Notes: generated by a model not told the origin, from the sequence alone. Shown: positions 21,512 through 29,997, counted from the first letter of the stretch. The stretch is 64,000 nt of DNA from Bifidobacterium ruminantium DSM 6489 (GCF_000770925.1 NZ_JDTK01000004.1:79890-143889), one strand, 5' to 3'. Numbers and translations are program-made.

Positions 21512-22093
21512 TCAGGAGCGGAACACGATGGAACCGTTCTCCGGATCCATCGATTCCACAATCGCCAGGGAATCGACGTCGTATCCCGCTTCGCGCAGAT
21601 GGTCGCCACCCCCCTGGAAGCCTTTCTCCACCGCGATGCCGATGCCCTCCACCGTGGCGCCGGCCTTATGGCACAGTTCAATCAAACCTTGCAATGCCTT
21701 ACCGTTGGCGAGGAAGTCGTCGATCAGCAGCACATGGTCGCCCTCGTTGAGATAACGCTTGGATACGATGACGGGGAATTCCTTCTGCTTGGTGAAGGAA
21801 TAGACGGTGGTCGTGTACTGGTCGCCATCAAGGTTGATCGACTGCGCCTTCTTTGCGAACACCACCGGGACATTTCCGAAATAACGGGCCGCAACGCAGG
21901 CGATGCCGATACCGGAAGCTTCGATGGTCAGGATTTTGTCGATGTTCTTTCCTTTGAAATGCTCGGCCCAGGCGGCTCCCATATGGTCGAACAGCTCGAC
22001 ATCGCACTGATGGTTGAGGAACGCGTCCACTTTCAGCACATTGCCGGGCTTGACGGTACCTTGTTGCGCAATGCGCTCTTCAAGTTCCTTCAT
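21512..22093 (-). CDS. xpt: Xanthine phosphoribosyltransferase
   Basis: Salvages xanthine to XMP with PRPP; XMP then goes to GMP by guaA, also in this window. 193 residues, the standard length. Marks are MKELEERI at the N-terminus, the base-recognition and folding region [24 protein letters not shown], and the PRPP loop [20 protein letters not shown] 22093 is preceded by AAGGGG; a longer in-frame stretch to 22177 lies in the structured leader and is not conserved-looking. Confidence 0.95.
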   Translation of the reverse strand: MKELEERIAQQGTVKPGNVLKVDAFLNHQCDVELFDHMGAAWAEHFKGKNIDKILTIEASGIGIACVAARYFGNVPVVFAKKAQSINLDGDQYTTTVYSFTKQKEFPVIVSKRYLNEGDHVLLIDDFLANGKALQGLIELCHKAGATVEGIGIAVEKGFQGGGDHLREAGYDVDSLAIVESMDPENGSIVFRS

Positions 22094-22120
22094 GAAACCC
22101 CTTAGTAATAGGTAGTGTCC

Positions 22121-22162
22121 GCCGTGAGAAGACGGCGTGGAATGGCATACGGCGAACCGTAT
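22121..22162 (-). promoter_or_regulatory. Tandem hairpins in the xpt 5' leader
   Basis: Read on the reverse strand, a 6-bp stem ATACGG/CCGTAT with a TTCG tetraloop (22147-22162) is followed by GCCGT/ACGGC (22121-22136), ending 27 bases before the xpt ATG. I do not recognise the conserved core of the known purine riboswitch here. Confidence 0.4.
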
Positions 22163-22287
22163 ATAGGAGTTCAGCATACGCGCCTCAATTGACCGTGCGA
22201 GTCGTGTCCGCTGACCTGCTCATATGATAGATATGAATCCTACGAACAAATGTTTGAATGTGAGCGCGTGGAAGAAAAGAGGAATCA

Positions 22288-24939
22288 GTGGAACAGAGCA
22301 TGGGTCCCGCGATGTGCGATCCGCGGAGCCTGATAGAGGGACTCAACCCCCAACAGGAAGAAGCGGTGAAATACTACGGCCAGGCATTGCTCATCGGTGC
22401 CGGCGCAGGCTCAGGCAAGACCCGTGTGCTGACACGTCGCATCGCATGGCTGCTGGCGCATGGCTTCTGGGCAAGCAGCATCCTCGCCATCACCTTCACC
22501 AACAAGGCGGCCGCGGAAATGCGTGAACGTCTCGTGACTTTGGTCGGGCCGGAAGCCGAACATATGTGGATCTCCACCTTCCACTCCGCCTGCGTACGCA
22601 TCCTACGCCGCGACGGCAAGGAAATCGGCCTTAAATCGGGCTTCTCGATTTACGACACCGCGGACAGCGAGCGACTGGTCAAACTGATCGCAGCCGACCT
22701 GAACATCGATACGAAGCGGTATACGCCACGCATGCTGCTGGGCAAGATATCCGACTGCAAGAACGCGTTGGTTTCCTGGAAAGACCAGCTGAAAAAAGCG
22801 AACTGCGATTACATCCCGGGACAGCGCGGATACCAGGTGAGCGCCGGCGACGTCGACGAACTGGTCGCCGTCGTCTACGCCGAATACCAGCATCGTCTGG
22901 CGCTCGCCAACGCAGTCGACTTCGACGATTTGATCATGCGCACCGTGGAATTGCTCCAAACCTGCCCACAGGTGAGCGAATACTATCGGCACAGGTTCCG
23001 TTACATCTTCGTGGACGAGTATCAAGACACCAACCATGCCCAATATGTGCTCGTACGTGAATTGTCCGGCATCGATTCGGACGAACAGCCCGACCCGCAG
23101 GCGAGGGGAGCGGGCCGTGTGGGACCGAGCTGGATTACCGTGGTGGGTGATTCCGACCAATCCATCTACGCGTTCCGAGGTGCGGACATCCGTAACATCC
23201 AAGACTTCGAACAGGATTTCCCGAACGCCAAAACCATCATGCTCGAACAGAACTACCGTTCGACGCAGACCATCCTCGACGCGGCGAACGCGGTGATCGC
23301 GAAAAACGAAAACCGCAAGCCGAAGAAACTGTGGACGGCGCTTGGTCAAGGCGACAAAATCGTCGGCTATGCCGCCGACAACGCACAGCAGGAAGCCGGA
23401 TGGATAGCGAACGAAATCGCACGAATCCACACCGAGGAAGACGTCGCTTACCGTGACATCGCCATCATGTACCGAGCCAACGCGCAGTCACGTTCGCTGG
23501 AAGAGGCCATGATTAACGCCAATCTGCCGTATCAGCTGGTCGGCGGCACCAAATTCTATGAACGTAGGGAAGTCAAGGACGCCATCGCGTATTTGCAGGC
23601 CATCGTGAATCCCGCGGATAATGTGAACGTGCGGCGTATCCTCAATGTGCCTAAACGAGGACTCGGCGCACGCGCGGAGGGATTGGTGGCCGGCTACGCG
23701 GACGCGCATGGCCTCACGTTCTTCGAATCCATTGAACAGATGGACCAGATTGAAGGCATGACAGGCCGTACCACCAAACCGTTGGGCGCATTCCGTGATC
23801 TGATGCACGAGCTGGCCGATTTCGCCAAGGAACATGATTCGAAACCATCCGAAGTGGTGGCCGAAGTACTGGACAAAAGCGGTCTTCTGGAGGAATTGCA
23901 ACGTTCCGAGGATCCGCAGGATGCTTCGCGTGTGGACAATCTTTCCCAGTTGCAGTCCGTGGCCGCCGAATTCGAGCAGAACACGCCGGATGCCACGTTG
24001 GCCGGTTTCCTGGAGACCACGGCATTGGTCGCCGACTCGGATCAGTTGCCGGGAGAGGGCGAGGATTCCGGCAAGGTCACGATGATGACCTTGCATACGG
24101 CCAAAGGTTTGGAATATCCGTATGTGTTTCTTACGGGTATGGAACAGGGTACGTTCCCGCACCAGCGTGCCATGGAGGACACCAGCGAGCTGTCCGAGGA
24201 GCGTCGTCTGGCATACGTGGGCATCACCCGTGCGAAGCGTCGGCTGTATGTGACCCGTGCGGCGGTGCGTGCCCAATGGGGGCAGGCCAATGACATGATG
24301 CCCAGCCAGTTCCTGGATGAGATTCCGGATGAACTCATCGATTGGAAACGTCGTGAGGCCGGTGTGGAGCGCATGCGCGCCAGCTGGGGAGATGACGACG
24401 AGTTCGGCGGGTGGGACGATGATGACGATTTCGGATCCACTTCCTTCGGCGGATCGATGTACGGATCGTCGACATACGGTTCCTCATCGTATGGTTCTGG
24501 TTCTCGCGGATCGCATCCCACTTATGGGTCGTCTCATGGATCGCACAGCTCGTATGGTTCCGGACGGTCCTCCTACGGCTCGGGAAGCCGCCGTTTCTCT
24601 GGCGGATCGCACTCTGGCTCGTCCTCATACGGTTCGTATGGCTCATCCCGGTCGTCATACGGCTCCGGCAAGCCCTCCGGCAAATCCGGTAAGGTCACCA
24701 CGCGCCGCGCCAAGCCAAAGGATCTGACGAAATCGGCTCCGGCAAGTTCGTTGGACGGCAACAACGGATTGAGCATCTCGGATTTCCAGATAGGCGACAG
24801 AATCACCCATGACCATTACGGTTTGGGAAAGGTCATCGAAACGCAGGACAAGGGCGCGAATTCGGTGATCACCGTCGATTTCGGCACGGATGGCGTCAAA
24901 CGATTGCTGCTTCGTGTGGCGCCTATTGAAAAGCTCTGA
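22288..24939 (+). CDS. pcrA: ATP-dependent DNA helicase UvrD/PcrA
   Basis: SF1A 3'-5' helicase of nucleotide-excision repair and transcription-coupled repair. 883 residues. Visible helicase motifs are Walker A GAGAGSGKTRVLTRRI, motif Ia TFTNKAAAEMRERL, Walker B FVDEYQDTNHAQY, motif III VVGDSDQSIYAFRGAD, motif IV LEQNYRST, motif V MTLHTAKGLEYPYVFL and motif VI LAYVGITRAKRRLYVTRA. After an acidic patch (residues about 698-712), residues about 715-800 are Gly/Ser/Tyr-rich. The last 60 residues are the Tudor-like RNA-polymerase-binding domain (ISDFQIGDRITHDHYGLGKV). The start is GTG 22288 with AGAGGA upstream. Confidence 0.96.
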   Translation: MEQSMGPAMCDPRSLIEGLNPQQEEAVKYYGQALLIGAGAGSGKTRVLTRRIAWLLAHGFWASSILAITFTNKAAAEMRERLVTLVGPEAEHMWISTFHSACVRILRRDGKEIGLKSGFSIYDTADSERLVKLIAADLNIDTKRYTPRMLLGKISDCKNALVSWKDQLKKANCDYIPGQRGYQVSAGDVDELVAVVYAEYQHRLALANAVDFDDLIMRTVELLQTCPQVSEYYRHRFRYIFVDEYQDTNHAQYVLVRELSGIDSDEQPDPQARGAGRVGPSWITVVGDSDQSIYAFRGADIRNIQDFEQDFPNAKTIMLEQNYRSTQTILDAANAVIAKNENRKPKKLWTALGQGDKIVGYAADNAQQEAGWIANEIARIHTEEDVAYRDIAIMYRANAQSRSLEEAMINANLPYQLVGGTKFYERREVKDAIAYLQAIVNPADNVNVRRILNVPKRGLGARAEGLVAGYADAHGLTFFESIEQMDQIEGMTGRTTKPLGAFRDLMHELADFAKEHDSKPSEVVAEVLDKSGLLEELQRSEDPQDASRVDNLSQLQSVAAEFEQNTPDATLAGFLETTALVADSDQLPGEGEDSGKVTMMTLHTAKGLEYPYVFLTGMEQGTFPHQRAMEDTSELSEERRLAYVGITRAKRRLYVTRAAVRAQWGQANDMMPSQFLDEIPDELIDWKRREAGVERMRASWGDDDEFGGWDDDDDFGSTSFGGSMYGSSTYGSSSYGSGSRGSHPTYGSSHGSHSSYGSGRSSYGSGSRRFSGGSHSGSSSYGSYGSSRSSYGSGKPSGKSGKVTTRRAKPKDLTKSAPASSLDGNNGLSISDFQIGDRITHDHYGLGKVIETQDKGANSVITVDFGTDGVKRLLLRVAPIEKL

Positions 24940-24956
24940 CGGCTTTTCCAATAGGC
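24921..24956 (+). terminator. Hairpin spanning the pcrA stop codon
   Basis: GCCTATTG (24921-24928) plus AAAAGC pairs with GCTTTT and CAATAGGC (24942-24956), one bulged C. The pcrA stop codon lies in the loop. No T run follows, so this is a weak terminator or an mRNA-end structure. Confidence 0.45.
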
Positions 24957-25074
24957 GTCCTTCGTGGCGGCGCCGTTGTGGGCTCATAACACGGATTGAG
25001 TGAAAAAACAAGTCTTTTCTTTCGGAGCATTTGTTGCGATAATCGGCGATGTTTGCTTTTCGAGAGGAAGAACC

Positions 25075-25473
25075 ATGCCAAGAAAACTGTTCGCCGCGAT
25101 ATCTCAGATTGTTCTGGGCGCGCTGATTGTCATCGCCCCGCAGACCTTCGCGCATGTGTGTGCCGTCAAAGACATGCCCATGGCATGCCACTACACCGCT
25201 CGGGTCGCTCTGGGACTGGGCGTCGTCATCGCATTGCTGGCAATAATCGGATTTTTCGCGCCAAGCCGGGTCAGGGCCGGATTGGATATCGCCAATGCCG
25301 TGCTGGGCGTGCTTGTCGTTCTGGTGCCGACCATGCTGGTAGGCGTATGCAGAGGCTCCATGATGCATTGCCATATGGTGACGATGCCGACGCTTATCGT
25401 ATTGGGCGTGCTGCTGGCGGTGCTCGCAGCAGTCGCCGCATATCTCGATCTCAAGCCGGCAAAGCGTGGCTGA
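25075..25473 (+). CDS. DUF4418 family small membrane protein
   Basis: A 132-residue protein with four predicted membrane helices. The two loops on the same side of the membrane carry matching Cys/Met/His clusters: HVCAVKDMPMACH (Cys29, Met34, Met36, Cys38, His39) and VCRGSMMHCHM (Cys92, Met96, Met97, His98, Cys99, His100). I read this as DUF4418, a family without an assigned role. The spacing of thiolate, thioether and imidazole groups suggests metal binding; this is inference. ATG 25075 has GAGAGGAAG upstream. The next gene, a permease, overlaps its end by 8 bases, so it is cotranscribed with the ABC genes. Confidence 0.75.
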   Translation: MPRKLFAAISQIVLGALIVIAPQTFAHVCAVKDMPMACHYTARVALGLGVVIALLAIIGFFAPSRVRAGLDIANAVLGVLVVLVPTMLVGVCRGSMMHCHMVTMPTLIVLGVLLAVLAAVAAYLDLKPAKRG

Positions 25474-26686
25474 CGTGCCGCATATCACCCTTGCGAAACT
25501 ACCGCTGGCCAATCTGCGTCGCAAACCATTCCGCACTTCGGCGCTTGTCATTGTGGTCGTCATGCTCACTGTGGCGTTCTATGGAGGCGCGCTGCTTTCC
25601 ATGAACCTGAACAACGGGTTGAACAGCATGCGGGAACGTATGGGCGCCGATCTGATGGTCACGCCGCAGAACACCGAGACCAAGGCGGAGGCCCTGCTTA
25701 CGGGGAACGCTTCGAGCACGTTCTATTTCACCAATGACATCGGTGCTGAAGTCGCCAAGGCGGATGGCGTCTCCAAGAGCACGGTGCAGACGTACATTTC
25801 CTCGCTGGCGGCTGCCTGCTGCGACGAGAAAGTGCAGATCATCGGTTTCAACCCCGACACCGATTTCGTCATCACTCCCTGGATGGCTTCGCAGATCGAT
25901 GGCACGCTCCGTCGGGGCCAGGTCGTCGCGGGATCCGGCATCAACGTGTCGACTGAAGGCACCGTCAAACTGTACGGGCATGAGTTTCCCGTGGCCGCGC
26001 AACTGGCCGACACCGGAACGTCGTTGGACAACTCCGTATTCGTGAATATGGACACGGTACCGGACATCATCTCCTACTCCGCCCGGACCGGACATGCGGC
26101 GATTCCTGAGAAATACGCAGGTAAGGCCGTGTCCGCCGTGCTTGTCAAGGTCAGGGATGGATATCCCGCCCGGCAGGTGGCCGCCAACATCGCCAAGGCC
26201 ACGGGAATCACAAGCCTGGGTTACGTGTATCCGGGAGGCATCACTGCGACCACTAAGGCGGATCTCAAAGCGATCATCCGCTATGCCGCCGTATTTGTGG
26301 TGGTGTTCTGGGCCATGGGTCTGATTGTGATGCTGGCCGTGTTCTCGTCATCCATGAACGAGCGCAAGCGCGAGTTCGCCGCGTACCGCATCCTTGGAGC
26401 AACCCGCGCGACACTGGTGGGCATCATCGTCAAGGAATCGGCGATCATCGGCGTCCTCGGAGGATTGATTGGCATATCCTGCGCGTCACTGGCGGTGCTC
26501 CCATTCAACGGCCTGATTGCCGAAGAGCTGCAATTGCCCTATCTGCAGATAGGAGTCGGCAAGGTGCTGGTGCTGACGGCCGTCAGTCTGCTGTTCGCGG
26601 TGGCCACCGGCCTGATCGCCGTTATCGCCACCGCTGTGCGCCTATCCGCTCCACAGACCTATCTGACGTTGAGGGAGGGGGAATGA
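25466..26686 (+). CDS. FtsX/MacB-like ABC transporter permease with a Cys-Cys motif in its extracytoplasmic domain
   Basis: 406 residues with the MacB/FtsX topology: one N-terminal membrane helix (about residues 24-46), a long extracytoplasmic domain (about 47-270), then three C-terminal helices. RREFAAYRILGATR-type sequence (KREFAAYRILGATRATL) is the FtsX coupling region. The outer domain contains AACCDEKVQIIGFNPDTDF, with Cys118-Cys119. Permeases of this kind with a CC motif occur in the ABC part of the Campylobacter Cj1658-Cj1663 iron locus; I recall this and could not check it. Start GTG 25466 overlaps the DUF4418 gene; GTG 25475 is an alternative. The ATPase gene overlaps its stop by an ATGA. 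Confidence 0.85.
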   Translation: MADVPHITLAKLPLANLRRKPFRTSALVIVVVMLTVAFYGGALLSMNLNNGLNSMRERMGADLMVTPQNTETKAEALLTGNASSTFYFTNDIGAEVAKADGVSKSTVQTYISSLAAACCDEKVQIIGFNPDTDFVITPWMASQIDGTLRRGQVVAGSGINVSTEGTVKLYGHEFPVAAQLADTGTSLDNSVFVNMDTVPDIISYSARTGHAAIPEKYAGKAVSAVLVKVRDGYPARQVAANIAKATGITSLGYVYPGGITATTKADLKAIIRYAAVFVVVFWAMGLIVMLAVFSSSMNERKREFAAYRILGATRATLVGIIVKESAIIGVLGGLIGISCASLAVLPFNGLIAEELQLPYLQIGVGKVLVLTAVSLLFAVATGLIAVIATAVRLSAPQTYLTLREGE

Positions 26687-27477
26687 TGGCGGAAGAGAGC
26701 ATTTTGGAGATTCGTGGGCTTACTCGCGAATTCGTGCGTCGGGGTGCGTCCTTCCCTGCGGTGGACGATGTGAGCCTCACGCTCGGTCCGGGCGAATTCT
26801 CGGCGATCGTCGGCAGATCTGGCAACGGCAAAAGCACGCTGCTCAACCTCATCACCGGATTGCTGAAACCTTCGGCTGGTTCGATCATTCTGGATGGCAG
26901 CGACGTGTCCGCTTCGGACGACAGACGGATGTCGGATTTGCGCAACCGCACCATCGGATTCGTCACGCAGATCCATACGTTGCTACCGAATCTCACAGCC
27001 ATCGACAATGTGATTCTTCCCGCGGTGCTGCGCAGCGGTCCGTGGAGGGAGAAAGCCATCGTGGATGAGAGTCGGGCGACGGAACTTGTTGTGGACAGTG
27101 GACTTCCCGATGTCATCCAGCCGGCTTCCGCACGGATGTTGTCCGCGCCGCAGTCCGACCATATGGTGCGGCGCGCGCAGATGTTATTGGATCAGGTGCT
27201 GGTAGGCGATCTCGCCTTTTGCTACCCGAAGGAGCTTTCCGGCGGCGAGATGCGGAGAGTCTCCATCGCCCGGGCATTGATGAACGAGCCGAAACTACTG
27301 ATTGCCGATGAGCCTACGGGAGACTTGGACGCGGAAAACACTGCTGTGGTCATGCGATTGCTACGTCGTGTTGCGGATGATGGAACCGCGGTACTGATGG
27401 TCACCCACGATCCGGATGCGCTCGAATACGCGGATCGCACCTACCGCATGGATAGAGGGAGACTGACGCTGATCTGA
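26683..27477 (+). CDS. ABC transporter ATP-binding protein (LolD/MacB type)
   Basis: 264 residues; the motor for the permease immediately upstream, with an ATGA start/stop overlap and a GGGAGGGGGA ribosome site. Walker A is GRSGNGKSTLLN, the Q-loop VTQIHTLLP, signature LSGGEMRRVSIARALM, Walker B LLIADEPTGDLD and H-loop VTHD. Between the Q-loop region and the signature there are about 70 residues rather than the usual 40 or so: roughly 30 extra, centred on DVIQPASARMLSAPQSDH. The substrate is unknown; see the DUF4418 gene for the metal hypothesis. Confidence 0.9.
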   Translation: MMAEESILEIRGLTREFVRRGASFPAVDDVSLTLGPGEFSAIVGRSGNGKSTLLNLITGLLKPSAGSIILDGSDVSASDDRRMSDLRNRTIGFVTQIHTLLPNLTAIDNVILPAVLRSGPWREKAIVDESRATELVVDSGLPDVIQPASARMLSAPQSDHMVRRAQMLLDQVLVGDLAFCYPKELSGGEMRRVSIARALMNEPKLLIADEPTGDLDAENTAVVMRLLRRVADDGTAVLMVTHDPDALEYADRTYRMDRGRLTLI

Positions 27478-27747
27478 TGGTCGTGACATGCTGATGAGGA
27501 CCGGGTCGACGCGTCTCGTCCGTCCCCCATGTGTATGATTAGCGATTGGTGTGCGCCTGAAAAGGATGCGCACCGTCTGGAGTCTTAGCCCGTCAGTGGG
27601 TCGGCGGCCAATCATGATGCCTGTCATCATGGGTCAAGCCGTTCGTGCATGTCACGAAGAAGCACTGGAGAGGCTGGCTCAGCGTGTGCCGGACAGCCGG
27701 CATGCGTTCCGTTCAGACAACGACAGAACAAACAAAGGATTAAACCA
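27478..27747 (+). promoter_or_regulatory. Promoter and structured leader region of rpsD
   Basis: 270 bases without a gene. TATGAT at 27534-27539 could be a -10. Downstream are several hairpins: GTGCGC with GCGCAC near 27551-27575, CATGATG (27613-27619) with CATCATG (27625-27631), and GCCGG (27688-27692) with CCGGC (27697-27701). A long leader of this kind could serve feedback control by S4, as known for rpsD operons elsewhere, but I see no match to a described S4 leader. Confidence 0.35.
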
Positions 27748-28374
27748 ATGACGAACGTTCAGCGTTCTCGCCGTCAGGTGCGCCTTTCCCGCGCCCTCGG
27801 CATCGCTCTGACCCCCAAGGCTCAGCGTATTTTTGAAAAGCGTCCGTATGCTCCTGGTGAGCACGGCCGCACCCGTCGTCGCACCGAATCCGATTACGCG
27901 GTGCGTCTGCGTGAGAAGCAGCGTCTTCGCGCCCAGTACGGCATCTCCGAGAAGCAGCTTCGCGCCGCTTACGAGAAGGGCACCCATACCGCCGGTCAGA
28001 CCGGCAACGCCATGCTGACTGATCTCGAGACCCGTCTCGATGCTCTGGTTCTGCGCGCAGGCTTCGCCCGCACCACTGCCCAGGCCCGTCAGTTCGTGGT
28101 GCATCGCCATATCCTCGTCGATGGCAACATCGTCGATCGTCCGTCCTACCGCGTCAAGCCGGGCCAGACCATCCAGGTCAAGGCCAAGAGCCAGACCATG
28201 GTTCCGTTCCAGGCCGCTGCCGAAGGCGTGCACCGTGACGTGCTGCCGGCGGTTCCGGGTTATCTGGACGTCAACCTGCCTTCCCTGAAGGCCACTCTGA
28301 CCCGCAAGCCCGAGGCCGAAGAAATCCCGGTGCAGGTCAACATCCAGTACGTGGTCGAATTCTACGCCCGCTGA
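27748..28374 (+). CDS. rpsD: 30S ribosomal protein S4
   Basis: Small-subunit assembly protein that binds 16S rRNA. 208 residues, typical length. N-terminal MTNVQRSRRQVRLSRALG, then EKRPYAPGEHGRTRRR, and the S4 RNA-binding domain at about residues 95-155 (LETRLDALVLRAGFARTTAQ, then HILVDGNIVDRPSYRVKPGQ). ATG 27748 follows AAAGGA. The gene stands alone, outside the large ribosomal operons, and has its own terminator. No zinc-binding Cys cluster is present. Confidence 0.98.
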   Translation: MTNVQRSRRQVRLSRALGIALTPKAQRIFEKRPYAPGEHGRTRRRTESDYAVRLREKQRLRAQYGISEKQLRAAYEKGTHTAGQTGNAMLTDLETRLDALVLRAGFARTTAQARQFVVHRHILVDGNIVDRPSYRVKPGQTIQVKAKSQTMVPFQAAAEGVHRDVLPAVPGYLDVNLPSLKATLTRKPEAEEIPVQVNIQYVVEFYAR

Positions 28375-28383
28375 TCTGGAACA

Positions 28384-28419
28384 ACATACTGTAAAAACAT
28401 ACAGTTTAAGGACATACAG
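28384..28419. repeat. Three ACATAC repeats with an ACTGTA/TACAGT inverted repeat after rpsD
   Basis: ACATACTG (28384), ACATACAG (28397) and ACATACAG (28412) lie at 13- and 15-base spacing. ACTGTA (28389-28394) and TACAGT (28400-28405) form an inverted repeat with a 6-base spacer. Confidence 0.5.
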
Positions 28420-28423
28420 CGTG

Positions 28424-28462
28424 AGCCTCGCAGCCGTCATGGTTGCGAGGCTTCTCGCTTTG
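28424..28462 (+). terminator. Rho-independent terminator after rpsD
   Basis: Stem AGCCTCGCA (28424-28432) with TGCGAGGCT (28444-28452), then TCTCGCTTTGT. Confidence 0.75.
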
Positions 28463-28512
28463 TACGGGTCCTTTTCCGGCCGGCATGTCGTTTGGCCGAT
28501 TACATAGGTACC

Positions 28513-29196
28513 ATGGAAGTCATGTTGCTTCATCTTCACCTGGTCCGTCATGGACAGACGTTCTTCAACCGCTACAACAGGCTTCAGGGATGGTCGAATT
28601 CCCCGCTGACCGATGCAGGCCTCGCCGATGCTGACAAGGCTGCCGGCAAGCTCAAGGATATCGATTTCGCAGCGGCCTACTGCTCCGACACGACTCGCGC
28701 CCAAGTGACGGCGCGGCGAATCCTCGACATGAACGAGTCCGCGGGACATGTCCGTCCGCGACTGATCAGCGACATGCACTTTCGTGAACAGTTCTACGGC
28801 TATTTCGAAGGCCAGGACATGGGTGTGGCCTGGACCGCGGCCGGCGGCCCCCATGGCGCGAAGAACTATAACGACATCGTTTCCCGATATGGGCTCGCGG
28901 CCACCCGCGATTTCCTCAAAGAGGCGGATCCATTCCATGATGCCGAATCGGATGCCGAATACTGGCGACGTGTGGAAGACGGCTTCGCGCTGATCGCAGG
29001 AAATCCGCTACTTAAGGATGGCGACCATGTGCTGCAGATATCCCATGGCAATACGCTGTTGAGTCTCATGCACCGATTCGCGTCTGAAGGATATGATCTG
29101 AGCGAACGGCCCGCCAATGGATCGGTGACTTGTCTTGATTTCGATACGGACAGACCCATCGATCGCGCGGTGACGGTGGTTTCATACAATCAGTGA
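28513..29196 (+). CDS. Histidine phosphatase / phosphoglycerate-mutase family protein
   Basis: 227 residues. The catalytic RHG motif is in HLVRHGQTFFNRYNRLQGWSN, where the His is phosphorylated; the second His is in ISHGNTLLSLMH. The family includes cofactor-dependent phosphoglycerate mutases and various phosphatases; the long insert (FREQFYGYFEGQDMGVAWTA) suggests a phosphatase rather than glycolytic Gpm, but this is uncertain. Start ATG 28513 has no ribosome site; TACATA lies six bases upstream and could be a -10 of a leaderless mRNA. ATG 28522 is an alternative. Confidence 0.8.
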   Translation: MEVMLLHLHLVRHGQTFFNRYNRLQGWSNSPLTDAGLADADKAAGKLKDIDFAAAYCSDTTRAQVTARRILDMNESAGHVRPRLISDMHFREQFYGYFEGQDMGVAWTAAGGPHGAKNYNDIVSRYGLAATRDFLKEADPFHDAESDAEYWRRVEDGFALIAGNPLLKDGDHVLQISHGNTLLSLMHRFASEGYDLSERPANGSVTCLDFDTDRPIDRAVTVVSYNQ

Positions 29197-29282
29197 GACC
29201 ATTTGCCGCAGTCGGGACTTTTTACTAGTCTTATGCGGGTATTGTGTTCACGGACGACCGTGGAACTGAAAAGAGGTGCAGG

Positions 29283-29672
29283 ATGGGTGTTGGAGAGATT
29301 GCTGGCCTGATCGCGGCGATTGCGTTCGCGGTTCTTGCCGGCTTCATGATTTACCCGTTAATCCGTCTCGGCAAGCTGTTCGATCAGATCGCCGAAACCG
29401 TCAAGGACACCGGAGACCATGCGATTCCGGCGCTTGACGAAAGCGTGACCACGGTGCAGCAGGTCAACAAATCGCTGGAGGATGTCAACAAGATCTCCGC
29501 CGCCGCTTCGACCACTGCCAACAACGTCGGTGCTCTGACCGACCTGTACGGATCGTTCCTGGGCAAGCCCGTCATCAAAGTGGCATCCACCGTGTACGCA
29601 TTGAAATCCACCGCGCAGTCGTTCCTGAACAAGCGGAACATCAACCGCGCGGCAGATAATAAGGGGGAGTGA
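29283..29672 (+). CDS. DUF948 domain protein
   Basis: 129 residues: one N-terminal membrane helix (about residues 5-27, EIAGLIAAIAFAVLAGFMIY) followed by a helical, coiled-coil-prone segment (KLFDQIAETVKDTGDHAIP, then VQQVNKSLEDVNK). This is the DUF948 layout, usually a short envelope-associated protein of unknown role that precedes alaS in actinobacteria. ATG 29283 has AGAGGT nearby. Its stop overlaps the start of the next small gene by one base, so the two are coupled. Confidence 0.8.
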   Translation: MGVGEIAGLIAAIAFAVLAGFMIYPLIRLGKLFDQIAETVKDTGDHAIPALDESVTTVQQVNKSLEDVNKISAAASTTANNVGALTDLYGSFLGKPVIKVASTVYALKSTAQSFLNKRNINRAADNKGE

Positions 29673-29908
29673 TGTTCAAGCGTCTCTTCTGGGTCTCCAT
29701 CGGCGTGTGCGTCGGTGTCGTCGCCGTCACCAAGGCACAGGCCTATGTCAAGGCCAATACGCCTGATACAGCCCGTCAACTGTTGCTTGGGCCTGACCAG
29801 GACCATGTGACCATGCGGACGCTTGAGGGTCTGGTCAACGAGTTCAACGCAGCGCGTCGAGCCCGCGAGGCCGAGCTCAACGCAAAATACTCGGACGGAA
29901 CGAACTGA
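29672..29908 (+). CDS. Small membrane protein between DUF948 and alaS (DUF6167-like)
   Basis: 78 residues with an N-terminal membrane helix ([17 protein letters not shown]) and a charged C-terminal tail. It occupies the position that a DUF6167-type protein has in other actinobacteria, immediately after DUF948 and before alaS; the family assignment is from position and general shape. AGGGGGAG precedes ATG 29672. Confidence 0.7.
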   Translation: MFKRLFWVSIGVCVGVVAVTKAQAYVKANTPDTARQLLLGPDQDHVTMRTLEGLVNEFNAARRAREAELNAKYSDGTN

Positions 29909-29997
29909 TCGCCGTTCCGCCTCACGGCATGTCCAAGCAATCGATCATACGTTTGGAAGACACCGGGTCTTCCGACAATAAAGGAGTTCAAATCCAC

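Noticed and set aside
22094..22250. Purine riboswitch upstream of xpt
   Set aside because: I looked for the conserved purine-aptamer core and loops and did not find them; only short hairpins are present.
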